From the NCBI GenBank assembly GCA_023665475.1, contig JAMPEB010000004.1, forward strand, positions 1-64,000: a stretch of DNA of 64,000 nt. Reading direction: 5' to 3'. Origin of the DNA: Lachnoclostridium sp. (GTDB lineage: Bacteria > Bacillota > Clostridia > Lachnospirales > Lachnospiraceae). Each line of letters opens with the position of its first letter. Positions within the stretch are counted from its first letter, which is position 1. Below are positions 15,948 to 24,681 of this stretch, piece by piece. A program made the translations under genes and the position numbers. The notes under the pieces are model-generated. The model was not told the origin of the DNA and did no database searches. It saw only the letters and a list, made by a program, of their open reading frames with translations.

Positions 15948-18224
15948 ATGCGCATTACCATGACAGTTTTTTTGGTTCTTTTGCTGGCGATTAACAGCAT
16001 TATGATTTTTCGGCTCGGTGATATGAAGAGGACGGATGTCATAGTACATCTTAGGAGTATGGCTCTGGGAGTGGCGGGAATCATTGTTCCGGAGATTATT
16101 ATATTGCTTACAAAGGACAGGCAGATTGCGTATTATGCATTTACCTTTTACTATATTGCCTTTGCGTGGTATGCAATGATGATTTTCAGGTTTTCTGTCA
16201 ATTATTCCGGGTATCGCTTGTTCAAAATTTATAAATCACCTCTGTTCTGGATTACGGTGATTGAGTCGGCTGCCTTAATCTGGGGAATGTTTTCGGAGAG
16301 ATTTTTTACCATTGCCCATGCCAAATGGTACAATCATATATTCTGGATTGCCAGAGGATTTTCCATGCTTTATGTATATGCGGTAGTGAGCGGCATTACT
16401 CTGGTCGGAGCGGTGGTGGTGCTTATGATTGCCGCATCCCAAAGCGCAAGGCTTTATCGTCTCAGGTATTCGGGCGTTGCGATTGTTTTTGCGGTGATGG
16501 CGGTTTCCTGTGTGACTTCCCATATCGGGCATCAGCCGATTCTGGTGCATGTAATCTGTTTTGCGCTTTGCGAAATAGTGATTGTGTATATGGCAGTGCA
16601 CTATGCACCCAGAAAGCTGAATCAGAGGGTGATGCGGTTTGTTGCCGATAAATTAAATGATGGCGTTGTATTATATGATGATGAACACCAGCTTCAATTT
16701 GTAACCGCGGGATACAGCGATGCAGTCGGACTTAAAGGGATGCAGGGAATAGATAACGAAGAGATGTACTGGAGCAAGGTAATCTCCGAAGCCAATGTGG
16801 AGAATGCGTGGAATGGACGGGTGATGTCGGTTGCCCGCGAGGACGGCACATACTATTACGAGATTCAGCATATGGCGTTGGATGAAGAGGGCAAGCTTAT
16901 CGGAATCGTTTATTGGATCAGAAATGTCACAGAATCCATCAAGAATTATAGGGAAATGGTTCATCGCGCTAATTTTGACGAGCTTACCGGGATTTATAAT
17001 GAAGCACATTTTCATGAAAAGGCAAGAAGACTTCTCGAGGAACATCCGGACACGGATTTTGTCATGATTTGCTCGAGCGTTGAGAAGTTCAGGGTTTTCA
17101 AAGAACTGTTCGGCGAGGAAAAATATGACGACTATCTGATTCGGACGGCGCAGGCTTTGAGGACGGGGCTGGTGGAAATTCCGAATTGTGTTTATGGCAG
17201 AATCGGGGAATCGGATTTTTATATAATGATGCCGAAGGAAGTTTTTGATCCGCAGCAGTTTCTGGATGCCATAGACAGGGTGGCGAAGTCTTATAGCACC
17301 AATAATTTTAATCTGATTGTAAAGGCGGGTGTATACGAGATTACGGAGCCGTCGCAGGAGATGCTGGCAATCTGTAATAAGGCTTCCATGGCGTGTGACA
17401 CAATAAAAGGCGATTATGGGACGCGAATTATGTGGTTTGACGAGAGCGTCCGCAGGGAATCCATGCTGCGGGAACGCTATAACGCTGAACTGAGCAAGGC
17501 GATTGAACATGGAGAGATACAGATTTATCTGCAGCCGCAGGTAGACAAAGAGGGCAAGGTAATCGGCGCGGAGGCTTTGGCGAGATGGATACATAGGGAG
17601 GATGGCCTGATTCCTCCGGCACATTTCATACCTTTTTTTGAAATGAACGGCAGAATTACGGAGCTGGATATCTGTATTTGGAGACAGGCTTGTGAGAAGC
17701 TGAAGGAATGGAAGGAAAAGGGCAGGGATGACCTTCATATATCCGTCAATATCTCTGCGAGAGATCTTTATGCCCTTGATATTTATGAACATTATGTATC
17801 TCTTGTGAAGGAGTATGGCATTGCGCCCAAGAACTTAAAGCTGGAGATTACGGAGTCGGCGATTATCAATGATCTGAAGCAGCATGTACATCTTGTGGAA
17901 AGGCTGCAGGAAGCGGGTTTTGAGGTCGAGATGGATGATTTCGGGAGCGCATATTCCTCCTTTAACATGCTGAAAGATATCTGTGTGGATGTGCTGAAGA
18001 TTGATATGAAGTTTTTGGGGGACACGCAAAACGAGGAGCGAAGCCATGCGATTCTTAGAAGCATTGTGGATTTGTCGGGAGAGCTTCACATGAAGACCAT
18101 TGCGGAGGGCGTGGAGACGGAAGAACAGTTGGCATTCCTTAAAGGAGTGGGCTGTGATATCTATCAGGGATACTATTTTTCCAGACCCATGTCCGTGGCG
18201 GATTTTGAGGCGAGGTATTTATGA
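15948..18224 (+). CDS. Membrane-bound EAL phosphodiesterase with degenerate GGDEF
   Basis: 758 residues. The N-terminal 220 residues hold about seven hydrophobic segments (7TM-type sensory region). A PAS-like segment follows (about 225-330, DGVVLYDDEHQLQFVTAGYSD), then a GGDEF domain whose active-site loop reads GESDF near residue 420, so cyclase activity is unlikely. The EAL domain keeps its key motifs: EALARW near 541, EITES, DDFGSAYSS near 663, KIDMKF and AEGVETEEQ. It should hydrolyse c-di-GMP, with the degenerate GGDEF perhaps as a GTP sensor. The start ATG follows GGAAGG. It converges on the solute-binding lipoprotein gene, which may supply an extracytoplasmic signal. Confidence 0.9.
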   Translation: MRITMTVFLVLLLAINSIMIFRLGDMKRTDVIVHLRSMALGVAGIIVPEIIILLTKDRQIAYYAFTFYYIAFAWYAMMIFRFSVNYSGYRLFKIYKSPLFWITVIESAALIWGMFSERFFTIAHAKWYNHIFWIARGFSMLYVYAVVSGITLVGAVVVLMIAASQSARLYRLRYSGVAIVFAVMAVSCVTSHIGHQPILVHVICFALCEIVIVYMAVHYAPRKLNQRVMRFVADKLNDGVVLYDDEHQLQFVTAGYSDAVGLKGMQGIDNEEMYWSKVISEANVENAWNGRVMSVAREDGTYYYEIQHMALDEEGKLIGIVYWIRNVTESIKNYREMVHRANFDELTGIYNEAHFHEKARRLLEEHPDTDFVMICSSVEKFRVFKELFGEEKYDDYLIRTAQALRTGLVEIPNCVYGRIGESDFYIMMPKEVFDPQQFLDAIDRVAKSYSTNNFNLIVKAGVYEITEPSQEMLAICNKASMACDTIKGDYGTRIMWFDESVRRESMLRERYNAELSKAIEHGEIQIYLQPQVDKEGKVIGAEALARWIHREDGLIPPAHFIPFFEMNGRITELDICIWRQACEKLKEWKEKGRDDLHISVNISARDLYALDIYEHYVSLVKEYGIAPKNLKLEITESAIINDLKQHVHLVERLQEAGFEVEMDDFGSAYSSFNMLKDICVDVLKIDMKFLGDTQNEERSHAILRSIVDLSGELHMKTIAEGVETEEQLAFLKGVGCDIYQGYYFSRPMSVADFEARYL

Positions 18225-18229
18225 GGATG

Positions 18230-18360
18230 TGAGCCTTAGATTTTATTAGGTAGCGTAAACCATTTTTAAGAAGAATGCCTTCTTTTCAAGGCATTCTTCG
18301 ATGTGAGATTTAGAATTTCTTAGGCACTGTTCTTAAGTGCCTTAGAAATTCTTCTCACAT
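18230..18360 (-). repeat. Palindromic element, GTGAGA family, copy A
   Basis: Read on the minus strand, it starts with a long hairpin (18301-18360: ATGTGAGAAG-AATTTCTAAGGCACT paired with AGTGCCTAAGAAATTCTAAATCTCACAT), followed by a second hairpin GAAGAATGCC/GGCATTCTTC (18270-18299) and a half-arm containing CCTAATAAAATCTAAG near 18233-18250. The same order is found at 27546-27826 and 61046-61190. The element overlaps the end of the solute-binding protein gene and supplies its last five codons and stop. It may serve as the terminator between two convergent genes. Confidence 0.75.
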
Positions 18361-19712
18361 TTCCATGCCGGGTCCTCTGCCGCTTGCGCAAGAGAAGCCC
18401 GCCTTGCATCAATCCGAATTAGAACATCCTCAGGAGACATTGCTCCCTCGCACATTTTGAGAATATCCTCGGAGATTTCTCCCCACTGTTCATTGAAATA
18501 GGTAACCTCATCCTGAAGGACCAGACCGGAAGTTTCATCGTCAAATCGGTCGAGGAATTCTCTTGTCACTTCATCATGACCGGTGACTTGCCCCAAATTA
18601 AAGGGAAGATTGTTCACGCTGTTGGCATTGTCAATCACATATTGTATGCTGTCCTTTGTGGCGATGTATTGTAAATATAATTTGGCGGCATCGATATTTT
18701 GGGATGCGCTGCTTATGAATTTTGACGGTCCGGTAGGGTGGACATTGAGTATCCGGTTATCACAGACGGGCAGCAGCATAATGCCAAAATCCTCCTTATG
18801 GAAACCTTTGTTCATTTCGCTGGATATGATGGAATCAATCATTCCGGGTCTCAACATACACATCGCATATTCGCCGTTTGCCAGATATCCTTCCGCGTTG
18901 TCGTAGGTGTCCGTTGCAAAGCTTTTTCCCATGTATCCGCTAAGCGCCAGATTTTGTAGCTGTTCCAAGGCAAGCTTCATGGATTCCAATTCCGCAAATG
19001 TGATAGTGTTGCCGTTTAATTTTTCAATGGTTCCCGGCTCACTTTTGTCAAGGAACTGCCCCGTTTCGGCAAATAACATTGTCTGGTGCCATCCGTCCGC
19101 CATCGGCTCATAAATAGGAATCACACCGGTGGCTGCAACACTTTGACACATGGAGAGAAAGGCATCATATGTGGTGGGAACCTCTGTAATCCCTGCGTTG
19201 CTTAACAGCTTCTTGTTGTAGATCATATAGTAATCCGTCGTATTGTCAAAGTAGGACATTCCGTAATTGCGTCCGTCAATCGATGTTTCTGCGGCGGAAA
19301 AAGCATCATAGACCGCCATCCAAGGTTCGTCCGAAAGGTCAACGGAATATTGGTCAAGCCGATAAGTGTTTTTGATGGCAAAGCCGGATTGCGTCATAAA
19401 GATGTCCGGCGGATTGTCGCTGTCCAATCTGGCAAAAAGCGTGTCCAAATAGACATCATCGGCGTACAAATCGTAGACTACCTGAATACCCGTTGCGGCT
19501 TCAAAATTTGTCCCGAGACGCATCTCCGCGTCCGTCACCCAATCTGCTGATGCCATCAGAGTAATGGTGGAGCCGCTCAGTTTGGATTTGCGGGCAAGGT
19601 CTTGAAATGCAAGATCATTTTCCGAAAATTCGGAGCCGCAGCCGGTGAGCAGGATAATGCATGAAAGGATACATAGTAATTTTATAAGTTTGGTTTTCTT
19701 CAGATGATTCAA
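18342..19712 (-). CDS. Extracellular solute-binding lipoprotein (sugar ABC type)
   Basis: 456 residues. A lipoprotein signal peptide ends in LLTGC (about residue 25). The mature part matches family 1 extracellular solute-binding proteins for sugars or oligosaccharides (NLAFQDLARKSKLSGSTITLMAS..., then DIFMTQSG, YGMSYFDNTTDYYMIYNKKLL, YEPMADGWHQTMLF). No permease or ATPase gene is adjacent, so it is an orphan, perhaps a sensor component for the neighbouring EAL protein. Its last residues CEKNF and the stop codon come from a palindromic repeat, so the native C-terminus may have been replaced when the repeat inserted. Confidence 0.88.
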   Translation of the reverse strand: MNHLKKTKLIKLLCILSCIILLTGCGSEFSENDLAFQDLARKSKLSGSTITLMASADWVTDAEMRLGTNFEAATGIQVVYDLYADDVYLDTLFARLDSDNPPDIFMTQSGFAIKNTYRLDQYSVDLSDEPWMAVYDAFSAAETSIDGRNYGMSYFDNTTDYYMIYNKKLLSNAGITEVPTTYDAFLSMCQSVAATGVIPIYEPMADGWHQTMLFAETGQFLDKSEPGTIEKLNGNTITFAELESMKLALEQLQNLALSGYMGKSFATDTYDNAEGYLANGEYAMCMLRPGMIDSIISSEMNKGFHKEDFGIMLLPVCDNRILNVHPTGPSKFISSASQNIDAAKLYLQYIATKDSIQYVIDNANSVNNLPFNLGQVTGHDEVTREFLDRFDDETSGLVLQDEVTYFNEQWGEISEDILKMCEGAMSPEDVLIRIDARRASLAQAAEDPAWKCEKNF

Positions 19713-20008
19713 TGGTATCGCTCCTTCCCGTTTAAAGCCCCATATTTTTATTATGCGTTTAATCGTTATACAATCTATGTTATGAAAAACATTTTTGTTA
19801 ACAAGTATAAATTGATTCTAACATATAAGCGGGGCTGTGTCAAAGACAAGCCATGATATGGTCGGTGTATCATTGTTTATCGGCAGAAAGATATTTTCAA
19901 TAGAAAGAAGCGGTGGTATAATAAAGGGACATTGACTGGTTTGGTGTGTATCAAATCAGGCAGAAAGACCGCAAAACATGAGAAATTGAGAAAGGAATCG
20001 GAATTGTT
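19713..20008. other. Intergenic region with one likely promoter
   Basis: AT-rich spacer between the divergent lipoprotein and the small membrane protein. A -10 TATAAT at 19917-19922 with a poor -35 (TTTTCA) 17 bp upstream is the best plus-strand promoter. No repeat, RNA gene or terminator is evident. Confidence 0.4.
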
Positions 20009-20371
20009 GTGAAAAAGATTTTTTCATCCGAAGACAGTAAGGTACAACAGAACTGGTGTATTTATTTAATGATGAATTGCGCCTTTTTGCTTCCGCTTTT
20101 GCTGTTTACACAATTTCCCGAAATTGCTGCTCCTATCGTAAACTTTTTGGGTATCCTCTTTATAGGTTATTGGATGCCGGTGATATTCTATTATCTTTTT
20201 AGGCTGCCATACTTACATTGTGCGCTATCCCTTGGTTTTCTGATTTTTTCCCTTTGTAAACAGGATACAAAAAATAAGAAATTGTTTTTTCTCATTCTTA
20301 TTTTGACAATCGTATCTATTGCGCTTAATATTTACTGGATTACTCAGGGAGGGTCTTATACTGTCGTATAA
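20009..20371 (+). CDS. Small membrane protein, unknown
   Basis: 120 residues starting with GTG; a weak AAAGGA lies 12 bases upstream. Three or four hydrophobic segments (FLLPLLLFTQF, NFLGILFIGYWMPVIFYYLF, LHCALSLGFLIFSL, LFFLILILTIVSIALNIYWI) cover nearly the whole protein. No family recognised. It is followed 88 bp later by a lipoprotein gene with its own promoter, so it is probably a single-gene unit. Confidence 0.6.
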   Translation: MKKIFSSEDSKVQQNWCIYLMMNCAFLLPLLLFTQFPEIAAPIVNFLGILFIGYWMPVIFYYLFRLPYLHCALSLGFLIFSLCKQDTKNKKLFFLILILTIVSIALNIYWITQGGSYTVV

Positions 20372-20398
20372 ACTTACGCTGCGCACAAGGGTTAATTC

Positions 20399-20427
20399 TT
20401 GCAAATAACCGTGTATCGTGTTATAAT
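20399..20427 (+). promoter_or_regulatory. Promoter for the 20460 lipoprotein gene
   Basis: TTGCAA (20399-20404), 17-bp spacer, TATAAT (20422-20427), then a GAGGAGGAG ribosome binding site before the ATG at 20460. Confidence 0.7.
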
Positions 20428-20459
20428 GGCATGAAAATGCAAATGAGGAGGAGTATATT

Positions 20460-21872
20460 ATGAAGAAAAAAATATGTCTGTTGGGGATGGCGTTTTTCCT
20501 GTGCGCGGGATTAACGGCATGCGGCAGCCCGTTAAAAAAACTGCCGCAGGCAACCGGCGAGAACATCTATGATGAAGACGAAGAGACTACGGGCAATGAT
20601 TTTGCGGACGAGATTCTTGACGATTTGTCGGATGAAGGCGGGATTGCCGGAGAAGTGGTATCGTTTATTGTCAATGAAAGGAACGATAAAGGCGATTCTA
20701 AGGAACGCTCGGAACTGAAGGTTGAGATTACAACCAATACAAAGACTTTGGAATATAAGTATTATTATGTTGTGGACTGCAGATACAGGGATGGCGAATG
20801 GGTGATGAAGACTTTTTCCCAAGACGAGGATGAAGATTCCCTGATTACCCCTTTGAAGGAAATGTCGCAGGAGGAGATAAAGGATATTCTGGTGAACAAA
20901 GTGTCTTCTTATGATTACACTCCGGACAATTGGTCTGACAGACCGGTTACCTTCTCTCAGGACGGCATTACGGGAATCACAGTCAATAGCCAAAAGCTGG
21001 TTCCGGCTGCGGTCGGAGCGGGTAACGATCCCTCTGCCGACTTGGATATCACCGTTACATGGACAAACGGATTCTGTAACTATACGGGAGATTTTGAACT
21101 TTCCTGCCTCTATGTTGTGAACAGCAATACAGCAGAAGCACAGTGGGCTTATAAGTCCATCGTGCATTCCGGGGAATATGCGATGGAACTGACAAAGGAA
21201 ACGGAAACCGCGTTGTCGGATGAAAAGATGACGGCAGATCTTGCGGGTTATCCCCTGTTGACGGATAGTTACAATTTCCGTACCGGACTGGTACTGAGCG
21301 GGGACACTATAGACTCTATTACATTTGACGATATTGTGTGGAATGACAAAATCTGTACCAGAAGGGCGAATATCATTCTGGCGGACCAGAGTATTTTCAA
21401 GGTTCATGTGATTGCGGATTTTACCTATTCCTATAACGGCTCCGAATGGAATCTGAACAGTATCAAATACTCTGCGGGATATAATGACGGTATGAACAAC
21501 TGCTGGGCTTCCGATAATGACCTTGTGGGCAATTATACCGGCGACATGAAGAATAATTCCGGGACACAGTATGCTACGATATACATTAGCATCACAACCG
21601 TCAACGAGGACGGCTCCTTGGGCGGCGCATTAAAGATAGTGCCCAGCGGGTCATATGCCGATACGGTGGAATCCATTGCGTTCACCGGTTCTTATAACGA
21701 GAGAAATATGCTTGTCGACCTTACTTTTGACCAGCAGCGTGTCAAATACGGTGCGGGTTCTTGGGATTATACCTATGTCAACCGCATAAGTCTCAGATAT
21801 AATGTGGAATCAAGCGCACTGGTATCCACCAGTTATAATCAAAATTTTATCTTAACAAAGGATGAGGACTAA
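20460..21872 (+). CDS. Lipoprotein, unknown
   Basis: 470 residues. The signal peptide ends in a lipobox, GLTACGS (Cys about residue 21). The mature protein starts with an acidic linker (DEDEETTGNDFADEILDDL) and continues as a beta-rich globular region with repeated aromatic strands (YKYYYVVDCRYRDGEWVMK, WTNGFCNYTGDFELSCLYV, IADFTYSYNGSEWNLNSIKYS). The final 120 residues (NYTGDMKNNSGTQYATIYISITTVNEDG onward) look like a separate beta-sandwich. No family recognised. Outer face of the membrane. Confidence 0.8.
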   Translation: MKKKICLLGMAFFLCAGLTACGSPLKKLPQATGENIYDEDEETTGNDFADEILDDLSDEGGIAGEVVSFIVNERNDKGDSKERSELKVEITTNTKTLEYKYYYVVDCRYRDGEWVMKTFSQDEDEDSLITPLKEMSQEEIKDILVNKVSSYDYTPDNWSDRPVTFSQDGITGITVNSQKLVPAAVGAGNDPSADLDITVTWTNGFCNYTGDFELSCLYVVNSNTAEAQWAYKSIVHSGEYAMELTKETETALSDEKMTADLAGYPLLTDSYNFRTGLVLSGDTIDSITFDDIVWNDKICTRRANIILADQSIFKVHVIADFTYSYNGSEWNLNSIKYSAGYNDGMNNCWASDNDLVGNYTGDMKNNSGTQYATIYISITTVNEDGSLGGALKIVPSGSYADTVESIAFTGSYNERNMLVDLTFDQQRVKYGAGSWDYTYVNRISLRYNVESSALVSTSYNQNFILTKDED

Positions 21873-21905
21873 AAAGAAATAAAAAGGGACAAATCAACCT
21901 ATGGG

Positions 21906-21934
21906 GAAGCATCCGCTTTGGAGTGGGTGCTTTT
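21906..21934 (+). terminator. Probable terminator after the 20460 lipoprotein
   Basis: GAAGCATCC pairs with GGGTGCTTTT (one G-U pair) around a 10-base loop, with a short T-run (TTTTCC). It lies between convergent genes. Confidence 0.5.
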
Positions 21935-21967
21935 CCTATGTCTCATTCTTGCTTCCAAAGCGCCCGG

Positions 21968-22381
21968 TTAAGAAACGGTAATGCCCGCCTCTGTAAATGC
22001 TTCCATCAATGACTCATCACACATAGCGATATATTCCACTTCCTTCAGGTTGGGAAGCAGCTCAAAGCCTTTCACGCTCTTTATGTCAAACTCATCGGAC
22101 TCGCCATCCCAATCCGTCATCATCAGAAAATAAATGTCCTCGCCGCCGTCAAAAACAAGCTTATCTACTAATGCCAAATCTTCTTCCGTAAGCTTGAGAT
22201 TCTCAAAATAGGCAACCATTTCGGGAATGCATTTGTAGCCGTCCCCCTCATAATTCTCAACATACTTTTCTTTCATTTCCGCTAACTCATCGGAAAAGCT
22301 GGTATTCTTCCCCAAAAGGCTGTCTATGACCACTAATTTAAATCCAAAATCTTCAAAAGTGCCGCTCTTGTCCTGAAACAT
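21968..22381 (-). CDS. DUF6892-like protein
   Basis: 137 residues from the ATG at 22381, which follows TTAGGAGG by eight bases; the frame is open further upstream but without a start signal. Acidic, no signal peptide. The pattern FGFKLVVIDSLL, then IPEMVAYFENLKLTEEDLALVDKLVFDGGEDIYFLMM, then WDGESDEFDIKSV and LLPNLKEVEYIAM resembles DUF6892 proteins, a family of unknown function common in bacteria with polymorphic toxin or immunity loci. The assignment is from memory of the pattern, so moderate. The C-terminal part has a leucine-rich-like repeat. Confidence 0.6.
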   Translation of the reverse strand: MFQDKSGTFEDFGFKLVVIDSLLGKNTSFSDELAEMKEKYVENYEGDGYKCIPEMVAYFENLKLTEEDLALVDKLVFDGGEDIYFLMMTDWDGESDEFDIKSVKGFELLPNLKEVEYIAMCDESLMEAFTEAGITVS

Positions 22382-22681
22382 AAAATTTCCTCCTAAGTTT
22401 AAAAATTTTGTTTTATTATAAATTGTTCTATATATTTCTGTCAATGGCAGGCGCATACCGCTTATGACATCCTGAGAACCACTCGTGCTTTTTCACATTG
22501 ACTTTCGGTAAGCGAGTCCCATAAGATAGATGATGTAGCCGCGTAGTACCCGCAGACTGCGGGCAGCCGCCTCAAAGGAACCGGGGCTGGGACGAAAGCG
22601 GTCTCACTTACATGAAATGCTTGGAAGTAAGGGGACTTTTCGGTATAGCCGGAATGAAAGCGGCGCAGAAATGGAGAAAAT
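22382..22681. other. Intergenic region with short palindromes
   Basis: 300 bp without a gene. It holds a perfect CCCGCAG-A-CTGCGGG hairpin near 22548-22562 and a segment GACTTTCGGTAAGCGAGTC (about 22500) that resembles the inner part of the TAGG-type repeat (GACTTTCGTAAACCGAGTT). It may contain a degraded repeat copy. A GGAG ribosome binding site precedes the LRR lipoprotein at 22682. Confidence 0.35.
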
Positions 22682-23560
22682 ATGATACGAAAGAAATTAT
22701 GTTTTATGGGCATGGTGATGTTTATGACGGCATCCCTCTTAACCGCCTGCGGCGGTGATAAGAAAAAAGATAATGCGGCATCAAATAACGCAGCATCCCC
22801 CGATAACACTATGGAAGCTGCGGGCAACCGCACAGAGTACATGGAAAAGGAAACGGATGCATCTGAGTTTGAGTATAAGGAAGAGGACGGAAGGATTGTG
22901 CTTACCGTTCATACGGGTTCCTCTACCGATGTGGTGATTCCGGCGCAGATTGACGGCAAGGATGTTGTGGCAATCGGCAGGCAGTGTTTTAAAAATGAGA
23001 GTAACCTTACAAGGGTGGTCTGTCCCCAGACTTTAATAACCATCGGAGATGAAGCATTTATAAATTGTACCTCCCTGTCGGAAATTTCTTTCAACGAAGG
23101 GCTTCAGGAGATAGGAGAATTGGCTTTTACTCCCTGTTACAGCTTAGAAAAGGTTGATTTTCCCAGCACACTGACAGCTTTGGGTTACGACTCATTTGGA
23201 TTGAGCGGCCTCAAGGAAGTTACGATACCGGATACCTTAAGCGAAATTCCGGGAGGATGCTTCTGCTCTACAGATATCACCACGATAACGATACCATCAA
23301 ATATAAAAACGGTGGGAGAAGGTGCATTTCAATGCTGTTCAAGCTTGGAAAAGGTGGTTATGGAAGAGGGAGTGGAGCAGATAGATGCGAAGGCGTTTGC
23401 TCAATGCGAATCCTTAAAAGAGATTAATATACCACAGTCGGTTACGGAAATGGGAGAATCTATATTCTGGGCGACGGGAAATGTGGTTCTTACGGTAGAG
23501 CCGGGAAGCTATGCGGAAGCCTATGCCAAAGAAAATAAATTGGCATATGTGAATCCATGA
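22682..23560 (+). CDS. BspA-type LRR lipoprotein 1
   Basis: 292 residues. Signal peptide with lipobox SLLTACGG (Cys about 22), then a short Asn/Ser/Ala-rich linker and seven to eight LRR_5 repeats from about residue 65 (VVIPAQIDGKDVVAIGRQCF onward). It ends with the conserved tail LTVEPGSYAEAYAKENKLAYVNP. BspA-type lipoproteins are displayed on the outer membrane face and are thought to bind host or bacterial proteins. First of three tandem paralogues; the other two are closer to each other. Confidence 0.9.
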   Translation: MIRKKLCFMGMVMFMTASLLTACGGDKKKDNAASNNAASPDNTMEAAGNRTEYMEKETDASEFEYKEEDGRIVLTVHTGSSTDVVIPAQIDGKDVVAIGRQCFKNESNLTRVVCPQTLITIGDEAFINCTSLSEISFNEGLQEIGELAFTPCYSLEKVDFPSTLTALGYDSFGLSGLKEVTIPDTLSEIPGGCFCSTDITTITIPSNIKTVGEGAFQCCSSLEKVVMEEGVEQIDAKAFAQCESLKEINIPQSVTEMGESIFWATGNVVLTVEPGSYAEAYAKENKLAYVNP

Positions 23561-23589
23561 TAGAGAAGTGAAAAGAAAAAGGAGAAGTT

Positions 23590-24573
23590 ATGAAAAAAAC
23601 AAACAAAACGAAAATGGCGCTTGTATTGTGTATGGCAGTATTAGCTTTGGGAGCCTGTGGAAAAACCGGGGACAAGGGCGTAAATGCAAGCGCACATGAT
23701 ACACAAGGCGTATCAGGCACGCAGGGAGCAGCAAGTACACAGGACGAATCAGGTACGAAAACAGAGCAGAGCTCCGGCACAGGAACAGCACAGAATGCCG
23801 GCCAAGCGCAGAGTGCTGACTCATGGCAGAAGGCGAACGCAGAGCTCTTTGCCTCCCTCCCCGAAAACCCTGCATCGGATTTTGAATACGAAGAAATTGA
23901 CGGAAAAATCAAAATTACACATTACATAGGGGAGAGCATGGAGATTTCCATACCGGCGCAGATTGACGGCAAAGATGTCACTGCCATAGGAGATTACTGC
24001 TGTAGAAACAGCGACCTTACCATGGTGGTATGCCCAAATACTTTGGAAACCATAGGCGCCCATGCGTTTTCTAATTGTGGGAAGCTTACAAGCATTGAGC
24101 TGAACGACGGCCTGCAGTCCATAGGTGAGAGCGCGTTTTTCTACTGTGAGTCATTGGGCTTTATCCGCATTCCCGATTCGGTAACTTTATTTGGAGAAGA
24201 GAGTTTTTCGAGAGCCGGATTGACAAGCATGGAATATCTGGCAAGTGCGGAAGAATTGCCAAGGAGTTGTTTTGCGGGAACGCAGATGAAAGAAATCACT
24301 ATTTCCGGAAAGGTTAAAAAAATTGAACTCTCCGCTCTTGCAAACAGTAAGGAATTAGAAAAGGTCGTGATTGAGGACGGCGTGGAAAGCATCGGAAAAA
24401 TAGCAATCGCAGGCTGTCCGAAACTCACCAGCATCACAATACCTGCATCGGTTACGGAAATAGCAGAAAAGGCATTTTCGGACAACAGCGCAGAGCTTGT
24501 CCTGACGGTAGAGCCGGGAAGCTATGCGGAAACTTATGCGAAAGAAAATAATCTGGCGTATGTGAATCCATGA
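23590..24573 (+). CDS. BspA-type LRR lipoprotein 2
   Basis: 327 residues. Signal peptide with lipobox ALGACGK, a long Thr/Ser/Gly/Gln-rich linker (about 30-85) that would extend the protein away from the membrane, then LRR_5 repeats from about 110. The tail LTVEPGSYAETYAKENNLAYVNP is shared with its neighbours. It begins 29 bp after paralogue 1 with the same AAAAAGGAGAAG leader that precedes paralogue 3. The linker border (DSWQKANAE, then ENPASDF) is nearly the same in paralogue 3, which shows a recent tandem duplication. Confidence 0.9.
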   Translation: MKKTNKTKMALVLCMAVLALGACGKTGDKGVNASAHDTQGVSGTQGAASTQDESGTKTEQSSGTGTAQNAGQAQSADSWQKANAELFASLPENPASDFEYEEIDGKIKITHYIGESMEISIPAQIDGKDVTAIGDYCCRNSDLTMVVCPNTLETIGAHAFSNCGKLTSIELNDGLQSIGESAFFYCESLGFIRIPDSVTLFGEESFSRAGLTSMEYLASAEELPRSCFAGTQMKEITISGKVKKIELSALANSKELEKVVIEDGVESIGKIAIAGCPKLTSITIPASVTEIAEKAFSDNSAELVLTVEPGSYAETYAKENNLAYVNP

Positions 24574-24664
24574 TAGAGAAGTGAATAGGTAATTGCGAAA
24601 TATGCAATCTACCCAACTCGTTTTACGAAAGTCTGAGTTTCGCAAATGCCTATAGAGAAGTGAA
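24574..24664. repeat. 67-bp palindromic element (TAGG-type, short form) with 12-bp target duplication
   Basis: The element occupies 24586-24652. Ends are TAGGTAATTGCGAAA and, on the other strand, TAGGCATTTGCGAAA. Inside, CTCGTTTTACGAAAGTCTGAG forms the tip. It is flanked by TAGAGAAGTGAA at 24574-24585 and again at 24653-24664. The equivalent spacer one gene upstream (about 23570-23581) has that 12-mer once and no element, so it is the empty site. The outer sequence matches both ends of the 209-bp element at 2029-2237. Confidence 0.85.
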
Positions 24665-24681
24665 AAGAAAAAGGAGAAACT

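Noticed and set aside
16671..17792. Long minus-strand frame of over 370 codons inside the EAL gene
   Set aside because: It is the antisense shadow of the GGDEF/EAL coding region, without a ribosome binding site or recognisable domain.
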